From Metarhizobium sp964253915 (GTDB lineage: Bacteria; Pseudomonadota; Alphaproteobacteria; Rhizobiales; Rhizobiaceae), in the NCBI RefSeq assembly GCF_964253915.1, contig NZ_CAXUSG020000030.1:1-18173 (forward strand): 18,173 nt of DNA, given 5' to 3'. The translations under genes were made by a program, and so were the position numbers. This document shows, piece after piece, positions 6,272 to 13,088 of this stretch (the first letter of the stretch is position 1; each line of letters opens with the position of its first letter). The notes under the pieces are model-generated. The model was not told where the DNA came from. It searched no databases and worked only from the letters and a program-made list of their open reading frames with translations.

Positions 6272-6508
6272 CGCCCAACATACGCGACTAAATATCTCGG
6301 AACGGTTTCGCGGATTCCTAAAAATCCATCGATCCTTTCCATCGTAGACGGTTTCGTAAAAAGGCAGGTGCATGCCATGCAACCCTGCCTGACCGGCGAG
6401 GTCTGGGGGTAGCAAGGGCAAGGGTATCAGGCGGCGGGCGCACAAGCGCAGCGCGGAGCCTCGGGAACCGCCCCCTTGCCCGCGCGAGGGGCAACGCCCC
6501 TGAGCTTC

Positions 6509-6820
6509 TTAAAACAAAGCCGCCAGATCACGCCGGCCGTCCACCACCCGGACAATCTCGACTGTATGCACCGGCCCTTCGTCCGTGTCCGGGCGGGTCT
6601 CATAAAGAATGACATACGGGGCTTCGACCAGCATCCGCGCGGTGCGGAACACCTCGGGATGCCGTTCGCCCAGGCGCGGATGATCGATCAGCATTTCCGC
6701 CTTGTAGCGGAAACTGGCAAAATAGCGCTCCGCGCTGCTCGGCTGCTCCTTGCCGATGTCCACGTAGATTTTCTTGATGTCGGCGCGGGCCTTCGGTGTC
6801 CAGATGAGTTTAGCGGGCAT
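6509..6820 (-). CDS. parE: ParE/RelE-family toxin
   Basis: A 103-residue toxin of the RelE/ParE superfamily. Landmarks: LIWTPKARADIKKIYVDIG (first strand and helix), the central LIDHPRLGERHPEVFRTARMLVEAPYVILYE, and the C-terminal VEIVRVVDGRRDL strand and tail that are typical of ParE. ParE proteins poison DNA gyrase; that is known for the family and not shown here. Its start overlaps the end of the antitoxin gene by 11 bp, so the two are translationally coupled. It is the last gene of the locus. A short stem with no T-run (AGGGGC / GCCCCT, 6487-6501) follows. Confidence 0.9.
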   Translation of the reverse strand: MPAKLIWTPKARADIKKIYVDIGKEQPSSAERYFASFRYKAEMLIDHPRLGERHPEVFRTARMLVEAPYVILYETRPDTDEGPVHTVEIVRVVDGRRDLAALF

Positions 6821-7091
6821 GAGGTGGGGCAGACGCTAATTCCTCGCGCGCTTCCTCCAGCGCGGCATCAAAATCCACCTCGGTAGCTGGGCCGCTGGCC
6901 TTGCCTTCGGCCCACATGGCGCGCAGCTTGGCGATGTCTTCGCGCTTCTGCATCCACTTGGCCGACCAGTCGCGCATGGCCTCGCGGACAACCTCGCTCC
7001 CGCTGGCATACGCCCCGCTATTGACGGCATCGCGCATCAGCTCGGCGTGCTGCGGCGTCATCGAGACGCTGACCTTCTCAACATTGGGCAT
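6810..7091 (-). CDS. parD: ParD-family RHH antitoxin
   Basis: A 93-residue antitoxin. The N-terminal 45 residues form a ribbon-helix-helix: VEKVSVSMTPQHAELMRDAVNSG, then YASGSEVVREAMRDW, the usual ParD pattern. The rest (about 50-93) is charged and should wrap the toxin. It has a good ribosome binding site (GGAGGTGAACC before ATG). The inverted repeat TGGTGG/CCACCA at 7112-7132 just upstream is a likely autoregulatory operator. It pairs with the overlapping ParE gene. Confidence 0.9.
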   Translation of the reverse strand: MPNVEKVSVSMTPQHAELMRDAVNSGAYASGSEVVREAMRDWSAKWMQKREDIAKLRAMWAEGKASGPATEVDFDAALEEAREELASAPPHAR

Positions 7092-7111
7092 GGTTCACCT
7101 CCATCTGCTTA

Positions 7112-7132
7112 TGGTGGCAATAATTACCACCA
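7112..7132. promoter_or_regulatory. Candidate operator of the first ParDE locus
   Basis: TGGTGG (7112-7117) and CCACCA (7127-7132) are inverted around an AT-rich 9-base centre, 20 bp upstream of the antitoxin start. ParD proteins repress their own operons by binding such repeats; the binding here is inferred. Confidence 0.55.
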
Positions 7133-7251
7133 ACTGACAGCAGCGGCAAGAATTGTCGTGTTCGCGGATCGGCGCCATTTCATCGCCTTTTCGTCACAGG
7201 CACGACGACTCCTCCAAAGAGCGCGCCTGAGGTGTGAGTGGCTGTGGCCTT

Positions 7252-7551
7252 TTACTCCTCCGGAAACAGGATGCGCTCGTAATCCTGCGCGCCGTGCAGG
7301 ACATGCAGCACCTGCACCTCGTCGCCCTCGATGCGATAGAAGATCAGATAATCCCCGTGAGGCCGGCGGCGGATGCCGCGTTCCTCGCGTCCGGGCAGCA
7401 AGGGGAAGGCACGCGGCATCTGTGCCAGACCTTCACACCGTTCCTGCAATTCCATCACGAATGTCAAAGCGCGGGGCGGATTGTCGTCGCGAATCCAGCG
7501 GCCGATGCGCAGCATGTTTTCCCATGCCGCGTCGGTGATGACGACCTTCAT
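7252..7551 (-). CDS. parE: ParE/RelE-family toxin (second locus)
   Basis: A 99-residue toxin of the RelE/ParE superfamily, different from the one at 6509-6820. Landmarks: VVITDAAWENMLRIGRWI, then NPPRALTFVMELQERCEGLAQMPRAFPLLPGRE, RRRPHGDYLIFYRIEG and VQVLHVLHGAQDYERILF. The arginine-rich middle and the HVLHGAQDY C-terminus are typical of functional ParE. The start codon overlaps the antitoxin stop by 4 bp (ATGA). The gene is intact. The target is probably gyrase by family. Confidence 0.9.
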   Translation of the reverse strand: MKVVITDAAWENMLRIGRWIRDDNPPRALTFVMELQERCEGLAQMPRAFPLLPGREERGIRRRPHGDYLIFYRIEGDEVQVLHVLHGAQDYERILFPEE

Positions 7552-7835
7552 CGGGCCGGGCTTTGTTCGTCCAGCCCCAGCTCGTCGCGCAGGCGACGGA
7601 ATGCCACATCCACCGGCATCGTGCGCCCGGCTTCGGCATCGGCAATGCCACGCTCAAGCGCCGCGTCCAGCGCCTTCAGCTTGGCCGCGCGGTCGCGCTC
7701 CTGCAGATAGCGGTCGCGTACAAGGTTGCGGATGTAATCGCTGTTCGAGGCAAACGCCCCGCTCTGCACCTGGTCGCGCACGAACTGCTCCAGCTCGCCG
7801 GTCAGGTTGACCGTCATTTGTCCGGATGGTTTCAT
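7548..7835 (-). CDS. parD: ParD-family RHH antitoxin (second locus)
   Basis: A 95-residue antitoxin. The start at 7835 is chosen because AAGGAG lies seven bases upstream; a longer frame running to 8246 has no support. Residues 1-45 are a ribbon-helix-helix: MTVNLTGELEQFVRDQVQSG and FASNSDYIRNLVRDRY. The C-terminal half ends in DVAFRRLRDELGLDE, the toxin-binding segment usual in ParD. It belongs with the ParE gene that follows it. An inverted repeat lies upstream at 7865-7879. Confidence 0.9.
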   Translation of the reverse strand: MKPSGQMTVNLTGELEQFVRDQVQSGAFASNSDYIRNLVRDRYLQERDRAAKLKALDAALERGIADAEAGRTMPVDVAFRRLRDELGLDEQSPAR

Positions 7836-7864
7836 GGTCGTCTCCTTTGTCATTTTATAGCATA

Positions 7865-7879
7865 TAGTGAAAATCACTA
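7865..7879. promoter_or_regulatory. Candidate operator of the second ParDE locus
   Basis: TAGTGA (7865-7870) and TCACTA (7874-7879) are perfect arms with an AAA spacer, 29 bp upstream of the antitoxin start. It differs from the operator of the first locus, so the two systems are likely regulated separately. A TATA-rich stretch (7855-7864) between repeat and gene could be the -10 region. Confidence 0.5.
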
Positions 7880-7968
7880 ACTGACACGCAGTTTCCTCGC
7901 CACCCGCCAGTGTCCCCTTTCCGGGCAGCCGGTTTGTATGGATTTCCGCGTCGTGCAAGGATTGACCC

Positions 7969-9606
7969 ATGGATGTGTTGATATGGCTGTTCCGCCTTAT
8001 CCGGGGCCTGTTCCGTCTCTTTGGTCTTGGCTCGGCGGCGCCTCGCGCCAAGGGTTCCCACGGCACGGCCCGCTGGGCCAGCCGCTGGGAGCAGCTGCGG
8101 TCCGGCGCCGTGCGCGGTGACGGCGTCTTGCTCGGCCGGGGCGCGTTCCGGCGCTTGCTGCGCTTCTCCACCGATGGCATGGTGATGGTGTTTGCCACCA
8201 TGGGCGCGGGCAAGGGCCTCGGCGTGGTTATCCCGTCGCTACTCACCTATCAGGGCTCGATGGTAGTCACCGATCCCAAGGGCGAAAACTACGCCATCAC
8301 CCGCCGCCAGCGTGCGACCTTCGGCAAGGTGCGGATGCTCAACCCGGCGGACCTGCTGCATTCCGACCGCTGGAACCCCATGGATATGCTGCGCGCCGGC
8401 ACGCCAACCGTCGTCGATGACGCGGCGGCGCTCGCCGCGCTGATGGTCAAACCCGATGCGCGGGAATCCCATTGGGACGACAAGGCGCAGTCCGTGCTCA
8501 AGGCGCTGTTGCTGCACACTCTGGAGGAACCGCCGGCCAGCCGCACGCTGGCGACCGTGCGCCGCCTGTCCAGCGGCCAGCGGGAAACCCTCATCGCCAC
8601 CCTGGACGACATCGCCACGCACTCGCCCTCGATGGCGGCACGCGAGATTGCAGCCGGCGTGCTGTCCAGTGCCATCGACAGCGACGGCGACTTTTCTCCG
8701 GAATTCGGCTCGATTCTATCCAACCTGCAGAAAGCGACCGAACCGTGGTCAGCCGGTGCGCCGGCTGGCATGCTTTCGTCGTCGTCGACGTTCAACATGG
8801 CCGAACTGACCGACGAGATCACGACCCTTTATCTGTGCGTCGACGAGGAGTTTCTGGACACCTATGACCGCTGGCTTCGGGTCATGGTCGGCTGCGTTCT
8901 CAAAACCCTTACCCGCGCCAAGACCCGCCGCCCGAAACGCAAGGTCGTGCTGATGCTCGACGAGGTCGCCGTGCTCGGCCGCCTCGATACCCTGGAAAAG
9001 CAGTCGGGCCTGCTGCGGGCCTATTGCACGCCGGTGCTGATCTGGCAAAATCTGGCGCAAATCTACAAGAACTATGGCCAGGAGGACGGCGCGGCATTCC
9101 TCGCCAACGCCTCGGCCCGGGTGTTTTTCGGCGTCAATGACAACCTGACCGCCGAATACGTCGCCCAGATGCTCGGCCATACCACAACCCTGTCCAGCTC
9201 GACCGGCACCAGCATGGCTGCGGGCGGCTGGGAAACCAAGAGCCGCCAGGAAGGCCAGGCCGAAAGCGGCTACTGGCTGCTTGATCCGGCGGAAGTGCAG
9301 CGTCTCCCGCTCGAGCGCCTCATCGTCAAATATCGCAATCTGCCTTATCCCGTCTTCGGCCGCCGGCTGGATTATCGCTACATGCTGAGCCTCTGCGGTC
9401 TCTGGGATAAATGGCAGGCCGGCTCTCCGCCCGATATGAACAACGAACCGCCGCCACCAGAGGCCGGCGGACAGGCCGCAAAGCCGGCGCCCAGCCCCAC
9501 GCCGCACAGTCTAGCGCGTGCGGCCCCGGTCACGCTGGCCCGACCGGCTGACGGCCCGCTGACGCACGCGACGTACCCAGGCTTCGATGTCACGCGAACG
9601 CTGTAA
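7969..9606 (+). CDS. traG: VirD4/TraG-type conjugative coupling protein
   Basis: A 545-residue type IV coupling ATPase that hands the relaxase-DNA complex to a secretion channel. Walker A is MGAGKG (Lys82 near ATMGAGKGLGVVIPSLL). The segment after it, VVTDPKGENYAI, is typical of VirD4. Walker B is VVLMLDE with Asp331-Glu332, and the later motif LIWQNLAQI (357-365) and SARVFFGVND match the family. The N-terminus has only one short amphipathic stretch (residues 1-21) and no pair of membrane helices, so it may associate weakly with the membrane. The tail after residue 470 is proline-rich and disordered. AAGGA precedes the start by eight bases. The 3' end overlaps the relaxase gene by 96 bp on the opposite strand. 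No other secretion gene is present. Confidence 0.92.
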   Translation: MDVLIWLFRLIRGLFRLFGLGSAAPRAKGSHGTARWASRWEQLRSGAVRGDGVLLGRGAFRRLLRFSTDGMVMVFATMGAGKGLGVVIPSLLTYQGSMVVTDPKGENYAITRRQRATFGKVRMLNPADLLHSDRWNPMDMLRAGTPTVVDDAAALAALMVKPDARESHWDDKAQSVLKALLLHTLEEPPASRTLATVRRLSSGQRETLIATLDDIATHSPSMAAREIAAGVLSSAIDSDGDFSPEFGSILSNLQKATEPWSAGAPAGMLSSSSTFNMAELTDEITTLYLCVDEEFLDTYDRWLRVMVGCVLKTLTRAKTRRPKRKVVLMLDEVAVLGRLDTLEKQSGLLRAYCTPVLIWQNLAQIYKNYGQEDGAAFLANASARVFFGVNDNLTAEYVAQMLGHTTTLSSSTGTSMAAGGWETKSRQEGQAESGYWLLDPAEVQRLPLERLIVKYRNLPYPVFGRRLDYRYMLSLCGLWDKWQAGSPPDMNNEPPPPEAGGQAAKPAPSPTPHSLARAAPVTLARPADGPLTHATYPGFDVTRTL

Positions 9607-10770
9607 ACCGAGTTCACGTCGCTTGCCCAGCATCGCGGTCATCGCTTCCAAAAACTTCAGGACCGCACGCGCCTGCTCCAGCCGCTTACGGGCATGAGCC
9701 ACTTTCCGCGCCTGTTCAGCCTTCCGGGCCTGCTCCGCTTTCGCGGCCTGCCAGCGCAGAAACCGAAATTCCCGCCCCTTAGTCTGTCCGTCGGTATAAA
9801 ACGCGGCCCGGCGCGCCCAGTAGTCGATTTTCCGGTTGAGCCGGTCAAACCGGCGGCTGTCCTTCTGCAACTGCCGCCGCAGCTGCTCATTGTTGCCGGA
9901 CACGACATAGGCCAGATAATCCAACCTGCTCCCCCTGTCATGTAAGGGGTAATCCCGTGTACGTCGTTGCGGGGCGGCCTGGCCGTCCCGGCGGCGCGGC
10001 GCGCCCGCCGGCCGGATCTGGCTGGGCGGTGTGCGCTGGTGCCGCGCACTCTGGCGTGCCTTCGGCCCGACGTGGATTTCCGGCTGGCGCGTCAGTTCGG
10101 CAACTCGGACCATGTCGCCCAGCTCACGGGCATAGTCGCGCTGCGCGACCAGCGTTCGGTGATCGACGCGCACCTTCTCGCCGGCGCGCTCCAGGGCACT
10201 GTTGCACGCCACCGCCCATTCGGCGCGCCAGAGGTTGAGGAGGTCCTTGCTGTTCCACTCGCGGGTTTTCACGGGGTCCAAGCCGGAGGGCGTGGCCCGG
10301 CGCAAGGTCAGCATGACATGCGCGTGAAAGTTGCGACGATTCTGCCCCTGTTCCACCACCGGATCGTGCAGCGCGATGTCGGCAACCATGCCCCGCTGCA
10401 CAAAATGGCGGTCCACAAAATCCCGCACCAGGTCCAGACGGTCGTCATGCGACAGCTCACACGGCAGCGCCATGTTGAACTCGCGGGCGAGCTGGGCGTC
10501 CTTGCGCTTCTCCAGCGCCTCGACTGTGTTCCACAACGTCTCCCGGTCAGTGAGCCATGGTGCGCTCCCGGGCGGCGCCAGGATCTCCGTATGAACCACG
10601 CCTCTGCGATGGCTGTAGTCATGCGCCTGGCCGCGCTCGCGGTCGGTCAGCCGTTCGCCGGAGCGGTAGGCGGCTGCGGCCACCGCGTTCGAGCCGGGAC
10701 GCGGGCTGCCGTCCGGATTGCGCTTGCCAACCCGGCCGAGCACCTGAGCGGAGAAATGGTAAATCGCCAC
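9511..10770 (-). CDS. mobA: MOBQ-family relaxase (MobA/MobL)
   Basis: A 419-residue relaxase that should nick oriT and pilot the strand during mobilisation. The N-terminal domain begins MAIYHFSAQV and has the catalytic tyrosine at Tyr35 (AAAAYRSGERL), followed by VVHTEIL. The metal site HAH (His149, His151) is in RRNFHAHVMLTLRR. This order is that of MobA/MobL (MOBQ). The C-terminal 150 residues are basic and helical (KAEQARKAEQARKVAHARKR, about 345-365), and probably non-catalytic. No primase domain is fused. The gene converges on the coupling-protein gene with which it overlaps. A candidate oriT lies about 140 bp upstream of its start. Confidence 0.93.
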   Translation of the reverse strand: MAIYHFSAQVLGRVGKRNPDGSPRPGSNAVAAAAYRSGERLTDRERGQAHDYSHRRGVVHTEILAPPGSAPWLTDRETLWNTVEALEKRKDAQLAREFNMALPCELSHDDRLDLVRDFVDRHFVQRGMVADIALHDPVVEQGQNRRNFHAHVMLTLRRATPSGLDPVKTREWNSKDLLNLWRAEWAVACNSALERAGEKVRVDHRTLVAQRDYARELGDMVRVAELTRQPEIHVGPKARQSARHQRTPPSQIRPAGAPRRRDGQAAPQRRTRDYPLHDRGSRLDYLAYVVSGNNEQLRRQLQKDSRRFDRLNRKIDYWARRAAFYTDGQTKGREFRFLRWQAAKAEQARKAEQARKVAHARKRLEQARAVLKFLEAMTAMLGKRRELGLQRSRDIEAWVRRVRQRAVSRSGQRDRGRTR

Positions 10771-10889
10771 CGATTACCCTCTGCGAACTGGCGGCGTCGC
10801 CGCCTGGTGGCAGGGATGCCACCGACTAAATCGCGCCCTTTTGGGCGCTCCTTCCGGCCTTCAGCCACATCCCTGTGGCGGCCGGGGCA

Positions 10890-10925
10890 CCTATTGTTGC
10901 GAAGCAATGTATAAGTGCGCTATTA
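10890..10925 (+). other. Candidate oriT of the MOBQ type
   Basis: TAAGTGCGC at 10912-10920 matches the core of the RSF1010-type nic region as I recall it (TAAGTGCGC followed by CCT). A short stem, TTGC GAA GCAA (10897-10907), lies just before. The position, upstream of the relaxase gene and oriented so that the relaxase enters last, fits an oriT. The bases after GCGC differ from the RSF1010 sequence and the stem is short, so the call is moderate. Confidence 0.5.
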
Positions 10926-10999
10926 TCTTGTCACTACCCCTTTGTAACTCATTCCTCTGTTCTGCTATCCTCACCCTGCAAACCTATTCCGGAGCCGCT

Positions 11000-11311
11000 G
11001 TGTCCCCTCCCCTGTCGTCCCTGCGTGTGGCAAGCAACGTGATTGTGCCGGCGCTCCTGCTGGGGTGTGTGGCCTTTCTGTCCGATATCCTCGCCATCGC
11101 CTTCGGTTTCACGCCCTATATCAGCTGCACGGTCCTGCCGGCCTGGCAGGAGCTGGCTGAACCATTCGCCAGTATCCTCACCCTCTGCGGGCTGGTGATG
11201 TGGGTCTGGTCCCGCCTGCGCAACCGGATCTGGCTGGGGCTGATGCTGGTCGGAATCGTCCTGGGCATAGGCCCCTGGTTGATGTCATATGTCCTTAATC
11301 CGCTCTGTTAG
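11000..11311 (+). CDS. Small integral membrane protein
   Basis: A 103-residue protein with about three membrane segments: VIVPALLLGCVAFLSDILAI, PFASILTLCGLVMWVW and IWLGLMLVGIVLGIGPWLM. GGAG lies five bases before a GTG start at 11000; longer frames from 10841 or 10906 would add an unlikely cysteine-rich leader. No family is recognised. Its last 23 bp overlap the start of the next gene, so the two are probably co-translated. It lies just beyond the candidate oriT, a frequent place for genes that act soon after transfer such as exclusion functions; that is inference. Confidence 0.7.
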   Translation: MSPPLSSLRVASNVIVPALLLGCVAFLSDILAIAFGFTPYISCTVLPAWQELAEPFASILTLCGLVMWVWSRLRNRIWLGLMLVGIVLGIGPWLMSYVLNPLC

Positions 11312-12398
11312 GTTCACCGCACGCGCTGCCGCCGGCATGGCCATTCTCGCTGCCGGAAGCCTCATCGTGCCGGCGGCGCTGCCGGCCGCGCGGGTCATTC
11401 TGGCGCCGGTGCCAGAGGATGCCGCCGCCGACTATCGCCTCAACCGGCTGCCGCCGGGTGTCTATGCGCCGGCAATCGACGCCGCGCTAAATGATGATGA
11501 CCCTGAGCTGGCCGACAGTCTGATGCACCTGGCGGAATCGCGCGGCGTTCCCGTGACGGTTGAGCAGCGCGACCGCGTCACGGCGGCGCAGGATTTTGCG
11601 CTGGGCCGCTCCTGGCGCGAAACCTGGAAAGGTTTGACCGGGGGCGAAGCCTCCAGCCCGGAGGCACTCGCCGGCGCCGTCACTGCCGACCTCACCGGCG
11701 TCAGCGACGTGCGCGACCTGCTCCGCGAAGGCGGCGCCTACCTCAACAACCAGCCCTATGACGCCCTGACCCTCGGCCTCGCCGCAGCGGGTCTGGTCGC
11801 CACTGGCGCCATTATCGTATCGCTGGGGACATCGACGCCGGCGGCGGCACCGGCCCGCGTCGGATTGACCGCCATCAAGGTCGCAGACAAGGCGGGCGCG
11901 TTGAAGCCGCCAATGCGGCGCGCACTCACCGCGCTGGCGGTCGAGGTCGTCGACCGCCCTGCCCTGGAGGAAACTCTGCGCCTGCTCCGGCGCGGCCAGT
12001 TGAGCGCCGCGCGGCAGAATCTCGGCCGCTCCGTTCGGGCCGCCCCCCTGCAATCGCTGCGCACGCTCGCCGGTGATCTTGGCGCCGTCGCTGCCGGCCG
12101 CAGCTACCGTGCCGCTTATGATGTGGTCAAGCTCGCCGACACTCCCCGCGATGTCAGCCGGTTGCGCGCGCTGGCGACCCGCATGGGCCGGGGATTTCGC
12201 GGCACGGTCGCGCTGCTCGGCGCCGGTGCCCTGAGCCTGAGCGGTCTGATGGCCAGCATTCTTGGCTGGCTGATGGCCGCCGTCTTGTGGCTGTTGACCG
12301 CCGCGTATGTCGTCTACCGCATGACACGTGTCACCGTGCGCTGGACTGTATACTTTTTGAAAAAATTCGCGGGGCGCTCCGCGCCGGGCAGGGGGTAA
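11289..12398 (+). CDS. Large alanine-rich membrane protein
   Basis: A 369-residue protein of unknown family. The N-terminus (about 10-35, AAAGMAILAAGSLIVPAALP) is an uncleaved anchor or signal peptide. A periplasmic or cytoplasmic domain follows with PPGVYAPAIDAALNDDDPEL near residue 60 and VTAAQDFALGRSWRETWKGL. A membrane hairpin at about 160-181 (LGLAAAGLVATGAIIVSLG) and two close C-terminal segments (about 308-344) end in a basic tail (TVRWTVYFLKKFAGR). It partners the small membrane protein whose end overlaps its start. Similar pairs sit beside mobilisation genes on alphaproteobacterial plasmids from memory, but their job is not known to me. No clear ribosome binding site, which fits coupling. 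Confidence 0.75.
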   Translation: MSLIRSVRFTARAAAGMAILAAGSLIVPAALPAARVILAPVPEDAAADYRLNRLPPGVYAPAIDAALNDDDPELADSLMHLAESRGVPVTVEQRDRVTAAQDFALGRSWRETWKGLTGGEASSPEALAGAVTADLTGVSDVRDLLREGGAYLNNQPYDALTLGLAAAGLVATGAIIVSLGTSTPAAAPARVGLTAIKVADKAGALKPPMRRALTALAVEVVDRPALEETLRLLRRGQLSAARQNLGRSVRAAPLQSLRTLAGDLGAVAAGRSYRAAYDVVKLADTPRDVSRLRALATRMGRGFRGTVALLGAGALSLSGLMASILGWLMAAVLWLLTAAYVVYRMTRVTVRWTVYFLKKFAGRSAPGRG

Positions 12399-12470
12399 CC
12401 CCCTGCACCCCCGGTGCCTCCGCCCACGCCCGGAAAACGAAGCTGCCTCCGGGGGCTGTCTGCCCCCGGA
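12389..12470. terminator. Two GC-rich hairpins after the membrane operon
   Basis: CAGGGGG and CCCCCTG are perfect arms around the TAA stop codon (12389-12405). A second hairpin, TCCGGGGG with a 7-base loop and CCCCCGGA, is at 12448-12470. Neither is followed by a T-run, so they may stabilise the mRNA end or work with Rho. The sequence right after, CCCCCGAGGATATTT, is a type of 3' flank I associate with Rhodobacter-like and related genomes. Confidence 0.5.
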
Positions 12471-12484
12471 CCCCCGAGGATATT

Positions 12485-12669
12485 TACACCACGGTTAGGA
12501 GCCTGTGTAAGCGATTTTCAGCGCCGCGATGATGAACGCATCATCTTGACCTGCAAAACCCGCTCAGTGGCCTTCTGAGGGGTGCGCAATGCTGTTGGCA
12601 ATGGCACGGTCTTGTGATTCAATCCGTGCACGGTACAGGCAGGGATGCCGATGACCGTCCACGGTTAGG
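12485..12669. other. Structured non-coding stretch upstream of the iterons
   Basis: No gene is seen here. The 12-mer CCACGGTTAGGA occurs at 12489-12500 and again at 12659-12670. Between them are a perfect hairpin (GATGATG AACG CATCATC, 12528-12545), a palindrome (CCGTGCACGG, 12624-12633) and ACCGT-CC-ACGGT (12654-12665). It ends at a strong plus-strand terminator. A small regulatory RNA or binding sites for origin control are possible. Confidence 0.4.
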
Positions 12670-12705
12670 ATGCCGCCATCGCAAGATGGTGGCATTCGCC
12701 TTTTT
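12670..12705 (+). terminator. Strong intrinsic terminator
   Basis: An 11-bp stem (ATGCCGCCATC / GATGGTGGCAT, one G-T pair) with a GCAA tetraloop at 12670-12695 is followed by TCGCC and TTTTT (12701-12705). It stops plus-strand transcription entering the origin, from the membrane operon or from a short RNA starting in the preceding 200 bp. Confidence 0.85.
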
Positions 12706-12738
12706 AAAACCTATCCAGATTTTAAGCGCCGCAGGCCC

Positions 12739-12806
12739 TTTCTGTAAATTCTGAAAAGGCTTTCTGTAAAAGAACTTTCTGTAGCAAACTTTCTGGAGTC
12801 TTTCTG
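12739..12806 (+). repeat. TTTCTG ladder beside the iterons
   Basis: TTTCTG occurs five times, at 12739, 12761, 12776, 12790 and 12801, spaced 22, 15, 14 and 11 bp. The second copy continues as CTGTAAAAG, the start of the plasmid's dispersed 16-mer. The stretch is AT-rich and runs into TATATA (12811-12816) just before the first iteron, as expected of a duplex-unwinding region. Confidence 0.55.
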
Positions 12807-12820
12807 TTCTATATATAGGC

Positions 12821-13002
12821 GCGACCAGATCAGCGCCACAAGCGCGACCAGATCAGCGCCGGGCCGCGACCAGATCAGCGCTACTAGCACCACAAGCGCG
12901 ACCAGATCAGCGCCGGGCCGCGACCAGATCAGCGCGAACGCCCCTTTAACACACTGAATTTGCGGGACAAAATTTGGACTCAAGCGCGACCAAATCAGCG
13001 CC
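12821..13002 (+). repeat. oriV: Six 17-bp iterons, origin of replication
   Basis: Copies of GCGACCAGATCAGCGC plus one base start at 12821, 12844, 12866, 12898, 12920 and 12986. The first five share the 16-bp core exactly; the sixth has one G-to-A change. Start-to-start distances are 23, 22, 32, 22 and 66 bp, near whole helical turns. A 46-bp block (12836-12881) is repeated exactly at 12890-12935, so the array grew by duplication. Iterons like these bind the Rep protein, here presumably RepA encoded at 14178-15245. Confidence 0.88.
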
Positions 13003-13040
13003 GCTAAATTATTGGGATCGCATAACTTTTTAGGATATGA

Positions 13041-13079
13041 CTCGGGGAAAAACGGCGTAAGCCGCCGCCTTTTCCCGAG
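13041..13079. terminator. Hairpin after the small exported peptide gene
   Basis: CTCGGGGAAAA and TTTTCCCGAG pair with one bulged G, and the inner stem CGGC GTAA GCCG closes it. It lies between the minus-strand cassette (13089-14052) and the iterons. It may stop minus-strand transcription before the origin, although no T-run follows. Confidence 0.5.
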
Positions 13080-13088
13080 GATAATTCG

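Noticed and set aside
7548..8246. Long form of the second antitoxin (232 codons)
   Set aside because: The extension overlaps the coupling-protein gene in antisense; the start at 7835 has AAGGAG and gives normal ParD length.
8749..9507. 252-codon minus-strand frame in the coupling-protein gene
   Set aside because: Shadow of a conserved ATPase; biased composition.
9967..10914. 315-codon plus-strand frame over the relaxase
   Set aside because: Antisense to a relaxase with complete Tyr and HAH motifs; no features of its own.
12711..12983. 90-codon minus-strand frame through the iterons
   Set aside because: The repeated residues (ALIWSRPGADLVAL) come from translating the iterons; no ribosome binding site.
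12821..13002. CRISPR array
   Set aside because: Repeats are 17 bp with short, non-unique gaps (about 5-49 bp), next to an origin; they are iterons.
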